Shown here: positions 15,703-23,813 of the stretch, piece by piece
How the letters are laid out: every line of letters starts with the position of its first letter
Numbering within the stretch: position 1 is the stretch's first letter
From: CALIKS01 sp964440295
GTDB taxonomy: Archaea; Thermoproteota; Nitrososphaeria_A; Caldarchaeales; Calditenuaceae
Assembly: GCA_964440295.1 (NCBI GenBank)
Contig: CAYTRT010000014.1
Location: 1-32,743, forward strand
DNA length: 32,743 nucleotides
Reading direction: 5' to 3'
Notes under the pieces: model-generated
What the model saw: the letters and a program-made list of their open reading frames with translations, nothing else
What the model was told of the DNA's origin: nothing
Databases searched by the model: none
Translations under genes and position numbers: made by a program

Positions 15703-16434
15703 TTATTCAGATCTTTCATAAATAAGCAATGCGATTCTTCTGCATCCCGGAGTTACTGAGAGTCTATCCCACGTATCTTTAACAGTGACAAGCGTGAAAA
15801 GCCCAGCCACGTGAATTTTATGCCTCTCAAGCGTCCTGAGGACCTCTCTTATAGGGCTCGGGCTCAGAATAAACGACGTGAAGACAATCATGCTTGAGCC
15901 CTTCTTGACAGAGTCCGAGGGAAACCAGAGCCTCTCAGTCCTGGTTGTCCCCGGAGACCTGTAAGAAACCTCTAAATACTCACCATCATGCCAGATAGGC
16001 TTGTCAAGAGCAAAGTAGAGCATACCGCCTATAAGGGATGAGAAACAAGCAGCAAGAGGAATACTCGGAATATCTAGGGCGAGTGAAGAGTTAACACGCG
16101 TGCCCATAAATGCATTCAACGCGTACGAAGCAAGTATCTTAAGGGTCTGGACATCGTGAGAGATATGGACACCCCCTTCGATGTCAAGATCATTCCCGAA
16201 ATACTCCTTAACAATCTCTCTCGGATTAACTATTTCTAGACTCCTCTCAAGAATTTTCTTCGCATTTTTAGCCCTAGGCATCGTTTTGCCAGTAACATAT
16301 CTCGAGAGCGTCGACGCAGATATAGATGTTATCGACGACAGTCTCCGATAATCATAGCGCCTCTTCAAATATCTCAAAACATCGACTGCAGCCTGACTTA
16401 AACCAACGCTAAGGGATCCTCCATGCTTACTCAT
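15703..16434 (-). CDS. HTH regulator with degenerate phosphoribosyltransferase-like domain
   Basis: 243 residues. A helix-turn-helix lies at about 29-65 (SITSISASTLSRYVTGKTMPR). A domain folding like type I phosphoribosyltransferases follows (about 93-240). At the PRPP-binding loop, where enzymes read VDDVxxTGGT, this protein has VFTSFILSPSP (184-194): both acidic residues and the glycines are gone. It therefore probably senses a purine or pyrimidine ligand, or nothing, rather than catalysing. Archaeal HTH-PRT regulators (GfcR/PyrE-like) are the nearest concept. The ATG has a near-perfect ribosome binding site (GAGGTGATT) and, just beyond it, an operator-like inverted repeat at the predicted transcription start. 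Domain calls are from sequence pattern, not a search. Confidence 0.72.
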   Translation of the reverse strand: MSKHGGSLSVGLSQAAVDVLRYLKRRYDYRRLSSITSISASTLSRYVTGKTMPRAKNAKKILERSLEIVNPREIVKEYFGNDLDIEGGVHISHDVQTLKILASYALNAFMGTRVNSSLALDIPSIPLAACFSSLIGGMLYFALDKPIWHDGEYLEVSYRSPGTTRTERLWFPSDSVKKGSSMIVFTSFILSPSPIREVLRTLERHKIHVAGLFTLVTVKDTWDRLSVTPGCRRIALLIYERSE

Positions 16435-16446
16435 CGAATCACCTCA

Positions 16447-16476
16447 CTCGCTAATAATTTGTACAGAATTAGCGAG
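16447..16476 (-). promoter_or_regulatory. Operator-like inverted repeat over the regulator's transcription start
   Basis: CTCGCTAAT, 12 bases, then ATTAGCGAG: a perfect 9-bp inverted repeat. A TATA-like GATATAAAG (16485-16493 on the + strand) predicts a leftward start near 16463, inside the repeat. The repeat ends one base before the ribosome binding site. This is where an autorepressor would sit; a 5' leader hairpin is the alternative. Confidence 0.6.
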
Positions 16477-16580
16477 GAACTAGTGATATAAAGATTTTAT
16501 CTGAAAAATTGAGAAAGATAATACCCAATGATAGATCAGCAAAGAATGCTTTAATACAAATAGTTTGAAAGTAATCCTCA

Positions 16581-16655
16581 GGGCCCGTGGCCTAGCTTGG
16601 ATAAGGCGCCGGCCTCCGGAGCCGGAGAACGCGGGTTCAAGTCCCGCCGGGCCCG
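16581..16655 (+). tRNA. tRNA-Arg (anticodon CCG)
   Basis: A full cloverleaf without intron. Acceptor GGGCCCG pairs with CGGGCCC (16648-16654); discriminator is G. The anticodon stem CCGGC/GCCGG encloses loop CTCCGGA, anticodon CCG. T-arm is GCGGG-TTCAAGT-CCCGC. No CCA is encoded. A TATA-like TTTAATAC about 28 bp upstream fits the promoter. An AT-rich region with a 7-bp inverted repeat (TATTGTT/AACAATA, 16659-16685) follows. This tRNA accounts for much of the gene-free 16435-16746 stretch. Confidence 0.95.
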
Positions 16656-16746
16656 ATTTATTGTTATATATATTTTAAAACAATATATTTTTATAATCGA
16701 TAACTTAAGCGAATTAATCAAATAAATTTAATACTGCTATTCATAG

Positions 16747-17880
16747 TTAGAGACACACGTTTCTTATAAACTCGGAATAGATTTTTACTGCGTCTTGTAA
16801 CTGTTTTATTTCTACATATTCGTTAGGTGCATGAATGTTATTCTCTACTTTTCCCGGCCCTAGTATAATAGTTGGTATTCCAATTTCTTGATACATTGGC
16901 CCCTCTGTGCCGTATGGCGCTACTTCTGACTTCTGTCCAACAATTCTCTCAGCCATAACTACTAGTGGATGATCTCTCGGGACGCTTAGTGCGTCCCAGT
17001 TGAACTTCACGTCAATCGTTACGTCGAAGGTGGGTACGGCTTTCTTTATTTTCTGGACTATTTTATCGAGCTCAGATTTTATGTATGTATCGCTGTGGCT
17101 AGGGATTCTGCGGCAATCAACAATTATTTGGCATTTTTCTGGAATGACATTTTCCTTCGTCCCACCATTAATCATCGTTGTCGAGATGACTGATGGTCCT
17201 AGGTCTGGGTCAACTATCTCTCTTAATCTCTCCCTAAGTCCAGCTACTTCGAGAATAAATCTCGAGGCATTCTCTATTGCGTTTATTCCAAGCTCTGGGC
17301 GGCTTGAATGGGCGCTCTTTCCGTGAAAAGTGATCCTGAAGACCGTGCCTCCCTTATGCGCCCTAACAACCTTAAGGTCCGTCGGCTCGCCAATTATTCC
17401 ATACAAGGCATCGCGTTCCTTGATCTTTCCATCGCTTATCAATGCCCTGAGCCCGTCGCATCCAATCTCTTCGCCCGCCGTCGCGGCGAAAATTATCCCC
17501 CTCTTAAGCTTAGAGGACTTGTAGTTCTCTATTGCCTTTATGAGCGCTGCAACTGCCGACTTCATGTCTGAGGCTCCGCGTCCATACAGTTTTCCTTCAC
17601 ATATCCTAGGCTCGAAGGGCGGACTCTCCCATAGAGATAGATCGCCGGCTGGAACGACGTCTATGTGTCCAGAAAGCAGCAATCCTGCCTGACCCGGAGG
17701 CCCAATCCTCACCAATAGGTTGGCGCGTTTCTCAGCGAAGCGGTGAAGAATAACTTCAGACTGCTCTAGCCTTAGGTCTAAGAAATAGTCCCGAAGGAAT
17801 GCGGCACAAGCCTCTTCGTTCCCAGGTGGTACCTCAGTATTAAATCTGATAAGCTCGACAGCAAGTTCCTCAACATTCAT
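16747..17880 (-). CDS. M20-family deacylase (ArgE/DapE-like)
   Basis: A zinc amidohydrolase of 377 residues, in the family of N-acetyl-ornithine deacetylase and succinyl-diaminopimelate desuccinylase. Metal-site motifs are visible: SGHIDVVPAGD, GRGASDMKSAVAALI, TAGEEIGCDG, then a GEPTD strap and a lid domain with HGKSAHSSRPELG; the late APYGTEGPMYQEIG and NIHAPNEYV complete it. The ATG at 17880 lies about 28 bp from a TATA-like CTATATATAC, so the mRNA is probably leaderless. It is divergent from the class III aminotransferase (103 bp between starts). No arginine or lysine pathway genes are near, so the substrate may be another N-acyl amino acid. The exact substrate is unknown. Confidence 0.88.
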   Translation of the reverse strand: MNVEELAVELIRFNTEVPPGNEEACAAFLRDYFLDLRLEQSEVILHRFAEKRANLLVRIGPPGQAGLLLSGHIDVVPAGDLSLWESPPFEPRICEGKLYGRGASDMKSAVAALIKAIENYKSSKLKRGIIFAATAGEEIGCDGLRALISDGKIKERDALYGIIGEPTDLKVVRAHKGGTVFRITFHGKSAHSSRPELGINAIENASRFILEVAGLRERLREIVDPDLGPSVISTTMINGGTKENVIPEKCQIIVDCRRIPSHSDTYIKSELDKIVQKIKKAVPTFDVTIDVKFNWDALSVPRDHPLVVMAERIVGQKSEVAPYGTEGPMYQEIGIPTIILGPGKVENNIHAPNEYVEIKQLQDAVKIYSEFIRNVCL

Positions 17881-17946
17881 GAATCATCAAATATCATTGA
17901 TGTATATATAGGTAAGTCAGAAATTAGTGTTGAGCTCGTCTCTCTT

Positions 17947-17961
17947 AAAAATATTTTTAAA
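17947..17961 (+). promoter_or_regulatory. TATA box of the class III aminotransferase gene
   Basis: AAAAATATTTTTAAA is centred about 28-30 bp before the ATG at 17984, fitting a leaderless mRNA. It argues that the longer reading frame from 17927 is not the real start. Confidence 0.55.
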
Positions 17962-17983
17962 CAACGCTTCTCAACTAATCTCT

Positions 17984-19309
17984 ATGACCTCTACTAAGTT
18001 TTCGAGGTCTATGAAGCTGTTTGAAATCTCAAGCGAGTACGTTGTCGGCGGTGTGCACTCAAATTTTAGGTATAGGGAGCCTCACCCGATCTATTTTAGT
18101 AGGGCGAAGGGCTCGAGGCTCTGGGACGCGGATGGGAATGAATACATCGACTGCGTGATAAACATGGGCGCTTGCATCCTAGGGCATGGGCATCCTAAAG
18201 TTGTGGATGCCGTGAAGGCTGCGCTGGACGATGGCCTGACCGTCGGTCTTGAGCCTGAGATTAGCGCAGAGGTTTCGAGAATGCTCTCCCGTATGGTTCC
18301 GTCCGCAGAGTCTGTCAGGTTCTCAAACACGGGCACCGAGGCCGTTATACATGCGATACATATTGCTCGTGGCTTTACGGGCAGATACAAGATCGCTAAG
18401 CTCGAGGGAGGATACAACGGCTGGTATGACTACGTATCAGTCAGTAGTCATCCACCGCTAGATAAGGCGGGCCCTCCAGACGAGCCACTACCAGTCCCAA
18501 GCAGTGCTGGACTAGCTAGAGATGTAGTGGATAGCACAGTGATTATTCCGTTCAACAACATCGAAGCAACCGAGAAGATAATCTCTAAACATAGAAATGA
18601 TCTAGCAGCCGTCATCGTTGAGCCAGTAATGTTTAACGTCGGCTGCGTATTGCCAAAGAAAGGATACCTAGAAGGCCTACGAAAACTTACGGATGAATAC
18701 GGCATAGTCCTGATCTTTGACGAGGTCATAACTGGCTTCAGAAGCGCTCCAGGCGGTGCTCAAGAATACTTCGGAATCACTCCTGACATGTCGGTCTTCG
18801 GGAAGGCTATAGCCAATGGCTTCGCTCTAAGCGCAGTCGTGGGTAAGAGAGAGGTCATGGAGACTATTCATCCGAGGAGGGGAAAAGTATCCTACGCCGG
18901 CACCTACAACTCAAACTATATCTCCCTAGCAGCCGCTAGAGTCGTACTGGAGGAGCTGCGCGACGGAAAGATACAGAAATACTTACACGATGTTGGGGCA
19001 AGGCTTGCAAAAGAGTTCAGCGAGATGGTCGATGAGATAGGCGTCCAGGCAAGGCTCCAACACTTTGCGGGCAAATTCCAAGTATACTTTACTGATAAGG
19101 AGGTTGTTGACTATAGATCAGCGGTCGGCTGCGATGCGAAGAAGTATAGCGTATTCTATGAGTCGATGCTAGGGTCAGGAATATTCATGCTTCCGTCACA
19201 CACAATACATCACGGAGTAACCGCCGCGCATACGCATGAAGACATAGAAGCGATACTCTCAGCCATGAGGAATGCGTTAAAAGAGGTTAAGAAACGTTTT
19301 CCAGACTAA
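17984..19309 (+). CDS. Class III aminotransferase, glutamate-1-semialdehyde aminomutase-like
   Basis: A PLP enzyme of 441 residues. Visible marks: SRLWDADGNEYIDCVINMGA near the start, FSNTGTEAVIHAIHIAR for the cofactor phosphate, GYNGWYD, the PLP-binding DEVITGFRS, and the lysine in FGKAIANGFALSA. This subfamily includes HemL and aminotransferases for beta- and omega-amino acids. No other haem gene is nearby and the neighbours look catabolic (M20, M81, TenA, transporter), so I favour an amino acid transaminase or mutase over HemL. The ATG at 17984 is chosen because of the TATA box 28 bp upstream; upstream residues look non-homologous. Its last 4 bp overlap the convergent M81 gene. Confidence 0.85.
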   Translation: MTSTKFSRSMKLFEISSEYVVGGVHSNFRYREPHPIYFSRAKGSRLWDADGNEYIDCVINMGACILGHGHPKVVDAVKAALDDGLTVGLEPEISAEVSRMLSRMVPSAESVRFSNTGTEAVIHAIHIARGFTGRYKIAKLEGGYNGWYDYVSVSSHPPLDKAGPPDEPLPVPSSAGLARDVVDSTVIIPFNNIEATEKIISKHRNDLAAVIVEPVMFNVGCVLPKKGYLEGLRKLTDEYGIVLIFDEVITGFRSAPGGAQEYFGITPDMSVFGKAIANGFALSAVVGKREVMETIHPRRGKVSYAGTYNSNYISLAAARVVLEELRDGKIQKYLHDVGARLAKEFSEMVDEIGVQARLQHFAGKFQVYFTDKEVVDYRSAVGCDAKKYSVFYESMLGSGIFMLPSHTIHHGVTAAHTHEDIEAILSAMRNALKEVKKRFPD

Positions 19310-20820
19310 TTCTTAACAAGTGGCTGCCAAGAGAATTCTTCATCAAGCGGGTAGAGAGGTCGTGGTGCTCTCACATAGCTTAGAGATTTTAACTTATGCG
19401 TCGTTGCACCAGTCGTATCGGCATATATTATCTTCTTAGCGAATGATTCATAGTTAGCCTTAAAGCCCGTTATGGACTTGACGAACACGGCCTTAGCCCT
19501 CTGCGGGTCTAGGCCGACGCATCTATACTGCTCGGGCTCAAATGGATTTCCCGGTAGCTCGCTGATGAGTATTCTTAGGTCGCCGGCTGCTAGGACGATT
19601 GCCCTCCCCATGTTTACGGCTAGTCCCTTACCTACTTCGCCCACCGCAGTGTATTTCGCTTCTCCCTTCCATAGAATTCTCCCAGATACTCTTACTGGCT
19701 TGCTGAAAGGGTCGATCTTTCCACCAACATCCAGCTCAACTGTGTCATTTATCGAGGCGCTCCAGGCAGCCTCGACCGCCCATGGATCAACAATGTTTAG
19801 TAGCACTTCGCCTCCTAGGTTCTTGCCGAGCAGGTTGTTGAGGACGCATGTGCTGTCTCCAGGTGCACCGCCAGTCGTCGCGTCGCCGCCATCCGATACG
19901 ACGATTGGGCCCTCACTAGCCTTCCTTATAGTCTCGACGACTTCACTCATCGGTGTCTTCTCCACCATGAATTCTCGCCTCATCTCCCAGCACGTGGACG
20001 CCACCCTCTTAGCTGCCTCTGCTGCTGACGCCTGATCGTTGTCGGATATGGCGACTACGCTCCATCCGAGCTCCTCTACGTCGAGCCACGGCTGGACTGG
20101 AAAGATTGACAACTCAAGAACCCCTAGTTCTTGTATAGTCTTATTTGCGTATTCGAGGAGGGTCTTCATGGGGTGAAACCTGTGATCATGCTTCTCGGCC
20201 GGCGTTATCATAGGTATCTTGACCCAATTAATGACTGGACTTATCAGTCCTCGGGCAGTCTGAAACGTGAGTTCAGCCGCTCGGTATCCAGTGTCATACA
20301 TGTCGATATGTGGCTCGGTCTTATAGCCAACGATTATGCTGCTCTCTGATATCTTTCTCTCAGTAATGTTTGCATGCATGTCGAGCGATACTCCTAGAGG
20401 GATATCATAACCAACAACACGTCTCACCTTACTGAGGATGTATCCGTCAGCATCGTCAAGCCCCTCAGCAGCCATGGCTCCGTGAAGTGAGAGAACAACA
20501 GCGTCAACTCCTCTCGATGACTCCTTCTCGAGAATCTCGAGTAGCTCGTTTAGAAGCCTCTCAAGACTCTCCCTCAGAATCCTTCCAAGCGGCGGAGCGG
20601 TGGTCCAGATCAATGGTACTAGCTCGACGTTATTTTTCTTGGCTGCGTCGATAACTCCGCCGGCCTCGCTTAGGCTTCCACTAAGCCTACTAATGATTTC
20701 TTCGTTCTTGAGTAGGCCGTTTGTCTTCAAGAAGTATTCAAGCGTCGTGTTGATGGGTGTGAATGTGTTTGTCTCCTGCATTATTAAGCCATAAAGAACT
20801 CTAAGCCTCTTTTCCGTCAT
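19306..20820 (-). CDS. M81-family hydrolase (MlrC-like)
   Basis: 504 residues in the two-part arrangement of the M81 family. The N-terminal half has GLIMQETNTFTP at its start, LSLHGAMAAEGLDDADG and LDMHANI, and YKTEPHIDMYDTG in the middle. The C-terminal half has SDGGDATTGGAPGDST. Conserved His/Asp residues suggest a metal-dependent amide hydrolase; MlrC is named for breaking down linear microcystin peptides, but most homologues are of unknown substrate. The ATG at 20820 has a TATA-like TTAAATAA near 20847, inside the end of tenA. It is convergent with the aminotransferase, overlapping by 4 bp. Confidence 0.88.
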   Translation of the reverse strand: MTEKRLRVLYGLIMQETNTFTPINTTLEYFLKTNGLLKNEEIISRLSGSLSEAGGVIDAAKKNNVELVPLIWTTAPPLGRILRESLERLLNELLEILEKESSRGVDAVVLSLHGAMAAEGLDDADGYILSKVRRVVGYDIPLGVSLDMHANITERKISESSIIVGYKTEPHIDMYDTGYRAAELTFQTARGLISPVINWVKIPMITPAEKHDHRFHPMKTLLEYANKTIQELGVLELSIFPVQPWLDVEELGWSVVAISDNDQASAAEAAKRVASTCWEMRREFMVEKTPMSEVVETIRKASEGPIVVSDGGDATTGGAPGDSTCVLNNLLGKNLGGEVLLNIVDPWAVEAAWSASINDTVELDVGGKIDPFSKPVRVSGRILWKGEAKYTAVGEVGKGLAVNMGRAIVLAAGDLRILISELPGNPFEPEQYRCVGLDPQRAKAVFVKSITGFKANYESFAKKIIYADTTGATTHKLKSLSYVRAPRPLYPLDEEFSWQPLVKN

Positions 20821-20834
20821 AGGTCTTTAATGCG

Positions 20835-21533
20835 TCACGGCTTATTTAAGCTTGGCCAGATTCTCATTGGCCAATCCTCCATCTTGTATGCTCTGTCCCA
20901 GAAAAGATACTCGTACATCGTTGATGTCCTGAACGCCCTCCTGACTCTTAGGCTCGCCTCCTCGTCAAGTCTATTGAATGCTTCTTCAGCCACGTTTAAC
21001 ACATCGTTGACGACTCTGCCATATTCCTCCGAGCCATAGGTATCTATCCATCTTTGATATGCTGGCACAGGTGAGCCCTTCCTAAGCATTTCTAGCCCGA
21101 CTTCCCTGTATATCCAGAAGCATGGAAGCAGCGCGGCTAGGCCCTCCTCGAATGGTCTCACCGACGAGGTAGCGAGAAGATAACTCGTGTAAGCAAGGTT
21201 GATCGGCGTCATGGGTAGCTGTGAAAGCTCCTGAGGCCTTATGCCCCACTCGGATAAGAGGTACTCATGTAGCCATCGCCTCTCAATCGTCATCGCGGCA
21301 CCAGCGTTGCTTAGAATTATGGCGGCCCAATCGTCGTTAGGCGCCCTAGCTCCGACGATAGCGACTGCCCTCGCAAAATCAATCAAGTAGAGATAGTCCT
21401 GAAGAACGTAATGCTTGAATGTGTCTAGTGGAAGCGTGCCGGCAATCATGCCCTTGATAAACTCATGGTTAATTATCGCTTCGTAGATATCTGATATGTC
21501 GTTCCAGAGTTTTTCGATAAACCTTCTGGGCAT
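20835..21533 (-). CDS. tenA: TenA-family aminopyrimidine hydrolase/thiaminase II
   Basis: Hydrolyses aminomethyl-pyrimidine breakdown products of thiamine so that the pyrimidine can be salvaged. 232 residues, all-helical. The catalytic cysteine is C138 in ALLPCFWIYREVG, and a C-terminal acidic residue sits in EYLFWDRAY. TLPLDTFKHYVLQDYLYLIDF near residue 33 is the usual TenA N-terminal helix. The ATG at 21533 has GAAGG just upstream and a TATA-like ATTATATAAG near 21572. It is 14 bp from the M81 gene. The divergent neighbour is an MFS transporter. No thiamine synthesis gene is in the window, so a role outside thiamine salvage is possible. Confidence 0.9.
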   Translation of the reverse strand: MPRRFIEKLWNDISDIYEAIINHEFIKGMIAGTLPLDTFKHYVLQDYLYLIDFARAVAIVGARAPNDDWAAIILSNAGAAMTIERRWLHEYLLSEWGIRPQELSQLPMTPINLAYTSYLLATSSVRPFEEGLAALLPCFWIYREVGLEMLRKGSPVPAYQRWIDTYGSEEYGRVVNDVLNVAEEAFNRLDEEASLRVRRAFRTSTMYEYLFWDRAYKMEDWPMRIWPSLNKP

Positions 21534-21604
21534 ACCTTCTCAAATATAAGTCACTAATTAATTAGCTTATATAATTCTTTATCGCCTGATCTTCAAGAAT
21601 AGTC

Positions 21605-22921
21605 TTGAGAAGTTATATAGACGTCCTAGACGGCTCGGCTTGGACCCGAAGTCACTGGAACATCTTCACAATCATCTCGCTAAACTACCTATTGGACGGC
21701 GTAATGTTCTCCATTGCTCCACTCCTTGCAGGGCTGCTAGCTCCAAAGCACTACTCGCTAATATTTGCGGCAAACCTACTCTCAGAGACGATAGGAGCCA
21801 TAGCTTTTGGCGTCCTCGCAGATCGCCTTGGGAGGCGGAAGATCTTCCTCATCTCGCTTACAATCGAGGGCATAGCGCTCATACTGCTATCCTTCACCTA
21901 CAGATACGAATTGGCCCTTGCTGTGCTGACTTCTGCTATGACGTTCGGAATAGGCGGAGAGTTTGGATCCGCATACTCAGCATTGGCAGAACTAATGCCG
22001 AAGAGGCATAGAGGAAAGGCTATAACGCTCTCGACGAATTTTTGGAACATCGGCTCCGCCGCAATAGCCGGCCTAGCGCTCATATTCAAATCGATATATG
22101 GCGAACCTGAGACTCAGCTTCAATACCTGCTCTTCTCATCCCTGGCAATGCTTGTAGTGGCTGGGCTTGGCCGATTCTCACTCCCAGAATCGCCCAGATG
22201 GCTCGCCCTCAGGAGTAGGCAACGAGAAGCAGAGCTAGTTGTGTGTAGTTTAACGGGTGTCCGTGAGGATTTTTCTATCGAGATGAAGGTAGAGGAGGCT
22301 TCATTCAGCATTGCGCTTCCACGCTACATCTTCAGACTCATCATACTAGCGATAATAACCGTGGTCCAATACGTGACTTACAGCATGATGGCCTACTACG
22401 CTCCATATGCCCCCGACTTTGCTTTCGGAGTCGAGTCAGCCCCCCTAATAATATTCACTGCCAACCTAGGCGCATCGACAGGCGGAATTCTACTTATTCC
22501 GCTAATTGACAAGACGCGTCGATGGACAACGCTGCTATCATTTCTCGGAGGAACCGTTGGTGCTTTTTCAGTATGGAGCCTACATTCCATCTCGTCTTCC
22601 TACGGATCAGGCGTCGCGTCAACATTCTTGGCGGCTCTATTTATTACGCTCGTATTTTCCGAGTGGGCATGGGCCTCCCTCAGCACCCTTCAGAGCGAGC
22701 TGTTCCCCACTGGGGTTAGAGCCTCGGTGGTCGGGCTTCTCACAGGACTTACGGGAATCTCATCAGCCATAATGGTACTCATACAGCCTGCAATCTCAGC
22801 ATATCTCTTCCTCTTAGCATCTTCTACTCTGTGGCTCATAGGTCTCATTGCGGCCTTGACGTGGCATGTTAAGGGAGTAGAGAGTGCCGATAAGTCCGTG
22901 GAGGAACTCGTAGCTCGCTAG
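21605..22921 (+). CDS. MFS metabolite transporter, sugar-porter-like
   Basis: 438 residues with about twelve membrane segments. Motif A is clear in GVLADRLGRRKIFL between segments 2 and 3, and PESPRWLALRSRQREA at the end of the first half is the sugar/metabolite-porter motif. The start is TTG at 21605-21607 without a clear ribosome binding site; a TATA-like CTTATATAAT near 21566-21575 is about 35 bp upstream and may serve both this gene and tenA. The substrate is unknown; divergence from tenA suggests a pyrimidine or amine, but that is inference. Confidence 0.85.
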   Translation: MRSYIDVLDGSAWTRSHWNIFTIISLNYLLDGVMFSIAPLLAGLLAPKHYSLIFAANLLSETIGAIAFGVLADRLGRRKIFLISLTIEGIALILLSFTYRYELALAVLTSAMTFGIGGEFGSAYSALAELMPKRHRGKAITLSTNFWNIGSAAIAGLALIFKSIYGEPETQLQYLLFSSLAMLVVAGLGRFSLPESPRWLALRSRQREAELVVCSLTGVREDFSIEMKVEEASFSIALPRYIFRLIILAIITVVQYVTYSMMAYYAPYAPDFAFGVESAPLIIFTANLGASTGGILLIPLIDKTRRWTTLLSFLGGTVGAFSVWSLHSISSSYGSGVASTFLAALFITLVFSEWAWASLSTLQSELFPTGVRASVVGLLTGLTGISSAIMVLIQPAISAYLFLLASSTLWLIGLIAALTWHVKGVESADKSVEELVAR

Positions 22922-22970
22922 CACTGTTTAAGTTGTGGCTATTCAATAAGACTGAGGGGGTCCGTGGGGA

Positions 22971-23813
22971 TTGGCTAAGGGACCATCTAGCGTCGAGCTA
23001 ATCGTGGTAGGAAACGAAATATTGAATGGCGCGGTTCTAGACACTAATAGTCACTGGCTAGCAGATAGGCTTTACAACCTCGGCCTGTATCTAAGAAGAA
23101 TAACAAAGGTGAGAGACGACTTGAAAGAGATCTCATCGGCCATCAAGGATGCAGTTAAGAGGAGGACGGAATGGATCATAACGAGCGGCGGACTCGGCCC
23201 CACGTTCGACGATAAGACGCTGCAGGGAGTAGCCATAGCGACTAAGAAGTCTCTGACCCTAAACAAGGAGGCTGTAGAGATGCTGAGGGAAAGATACGAG
23301 AAATTAAAAGAGATGGGCGTCGTAGAAACCGCTGAACTGACACCTCCGAGGCTTAAGATGGCAAAGCTCCCTAGAGGCGCTAAGCCTCTGAGAAATAGGG
23401 CGGGCTCGGCGCCGGGCGTTCTTTTGAAGTATAGGAAATCTTGGATAGTTTGTCTTCCAGGAGTCCCAGCTGAGCTGAAGGACATATTCATCAACGAGGT
23501 TGAGCCGCTGATTCTTCAAAAGTCAGTAACAGTGAAGAGACGGCGTGTCTGGGTAACTGTGAGAGGAGTGCCTGAGTCTACGCTCTCACCCCACATCGAT
23601 GAAATCCTAGCGAGGCATAGAAACGTCTACATCAAGTCGCACCCTCAGGGAATAGAGGATGGAGTATCCAAAGTCGTTCTTGAAATTTTAGGCGAAGACA
23701 TATCTGAGCAGAGAGTTAATGAGTTTGTTGAGAACGCAGCAGCAGACATGATAGATAAGCTGAGGAACCTAGGAGCAAGAGAGATAGTAAGAAACGAGGA
23801 GAAGCCTATATGA
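22971..23813 (+). CDS. CinA N-terminal/MoaB-fold protein
   Basis: 280 residues. The first 170 are the molybdopterin-binding-like fold seen in CinA and MoaB: VVGNEILNGAVLDTNSHWLADRL, TSGGLGPTFDDKT, and RNRAGSAPGVLLKYRKSW. The C-terminal nicotinamide-mononucleotide amidase domain of bacterial CinA is absent. Archaeal members are of uncertain function; pyrophosphatase action on nucleotides such as ADP-ribose has been described for CinA N-domains. The start is TTG at 22971. It overlaps the PGI/PMI gene by 4 bp (ATGA), so the two are co-translated. Confidence 0.85.
   Translation: MAKGPSSVELIVVGNEILNGAVLDTNSHWLADRLYNLGLYLRRITKVRDDLKEISSAIKDAVKRRTEWIITSGGLGPTFDDKTLQGVAIATKKSLTLNKEAVEMLRERYEKLKEMGVVETAELTPPRLKMAKLPRGAKPLRNRAGSAPGVLLKYRKSWIVCLPGVPAELKDIFINEVEPLILQKSVTVKRRRVWVTVRGVPESTLSPHIDEILARHRNVYIKSHPQGIEDGVSKVVLEILGEDISEQRVNEFVENAAADMIDKLRNLGAREIVRNEEKPI

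Noticed and set aside
16659..16685. 7-bp inverted repeat after tRNA-Arg as a terminator hairpin
   Set aside because: The arms are AT-only except for one G/C pair in a very AT-rich tract; chance pairing is likely.
17927..17983. Upstream start of the class III aminotransferase
   Set aside because: The stretch contains the probable TATA box for the ATG at 17984 and encodes residues unlike the family.
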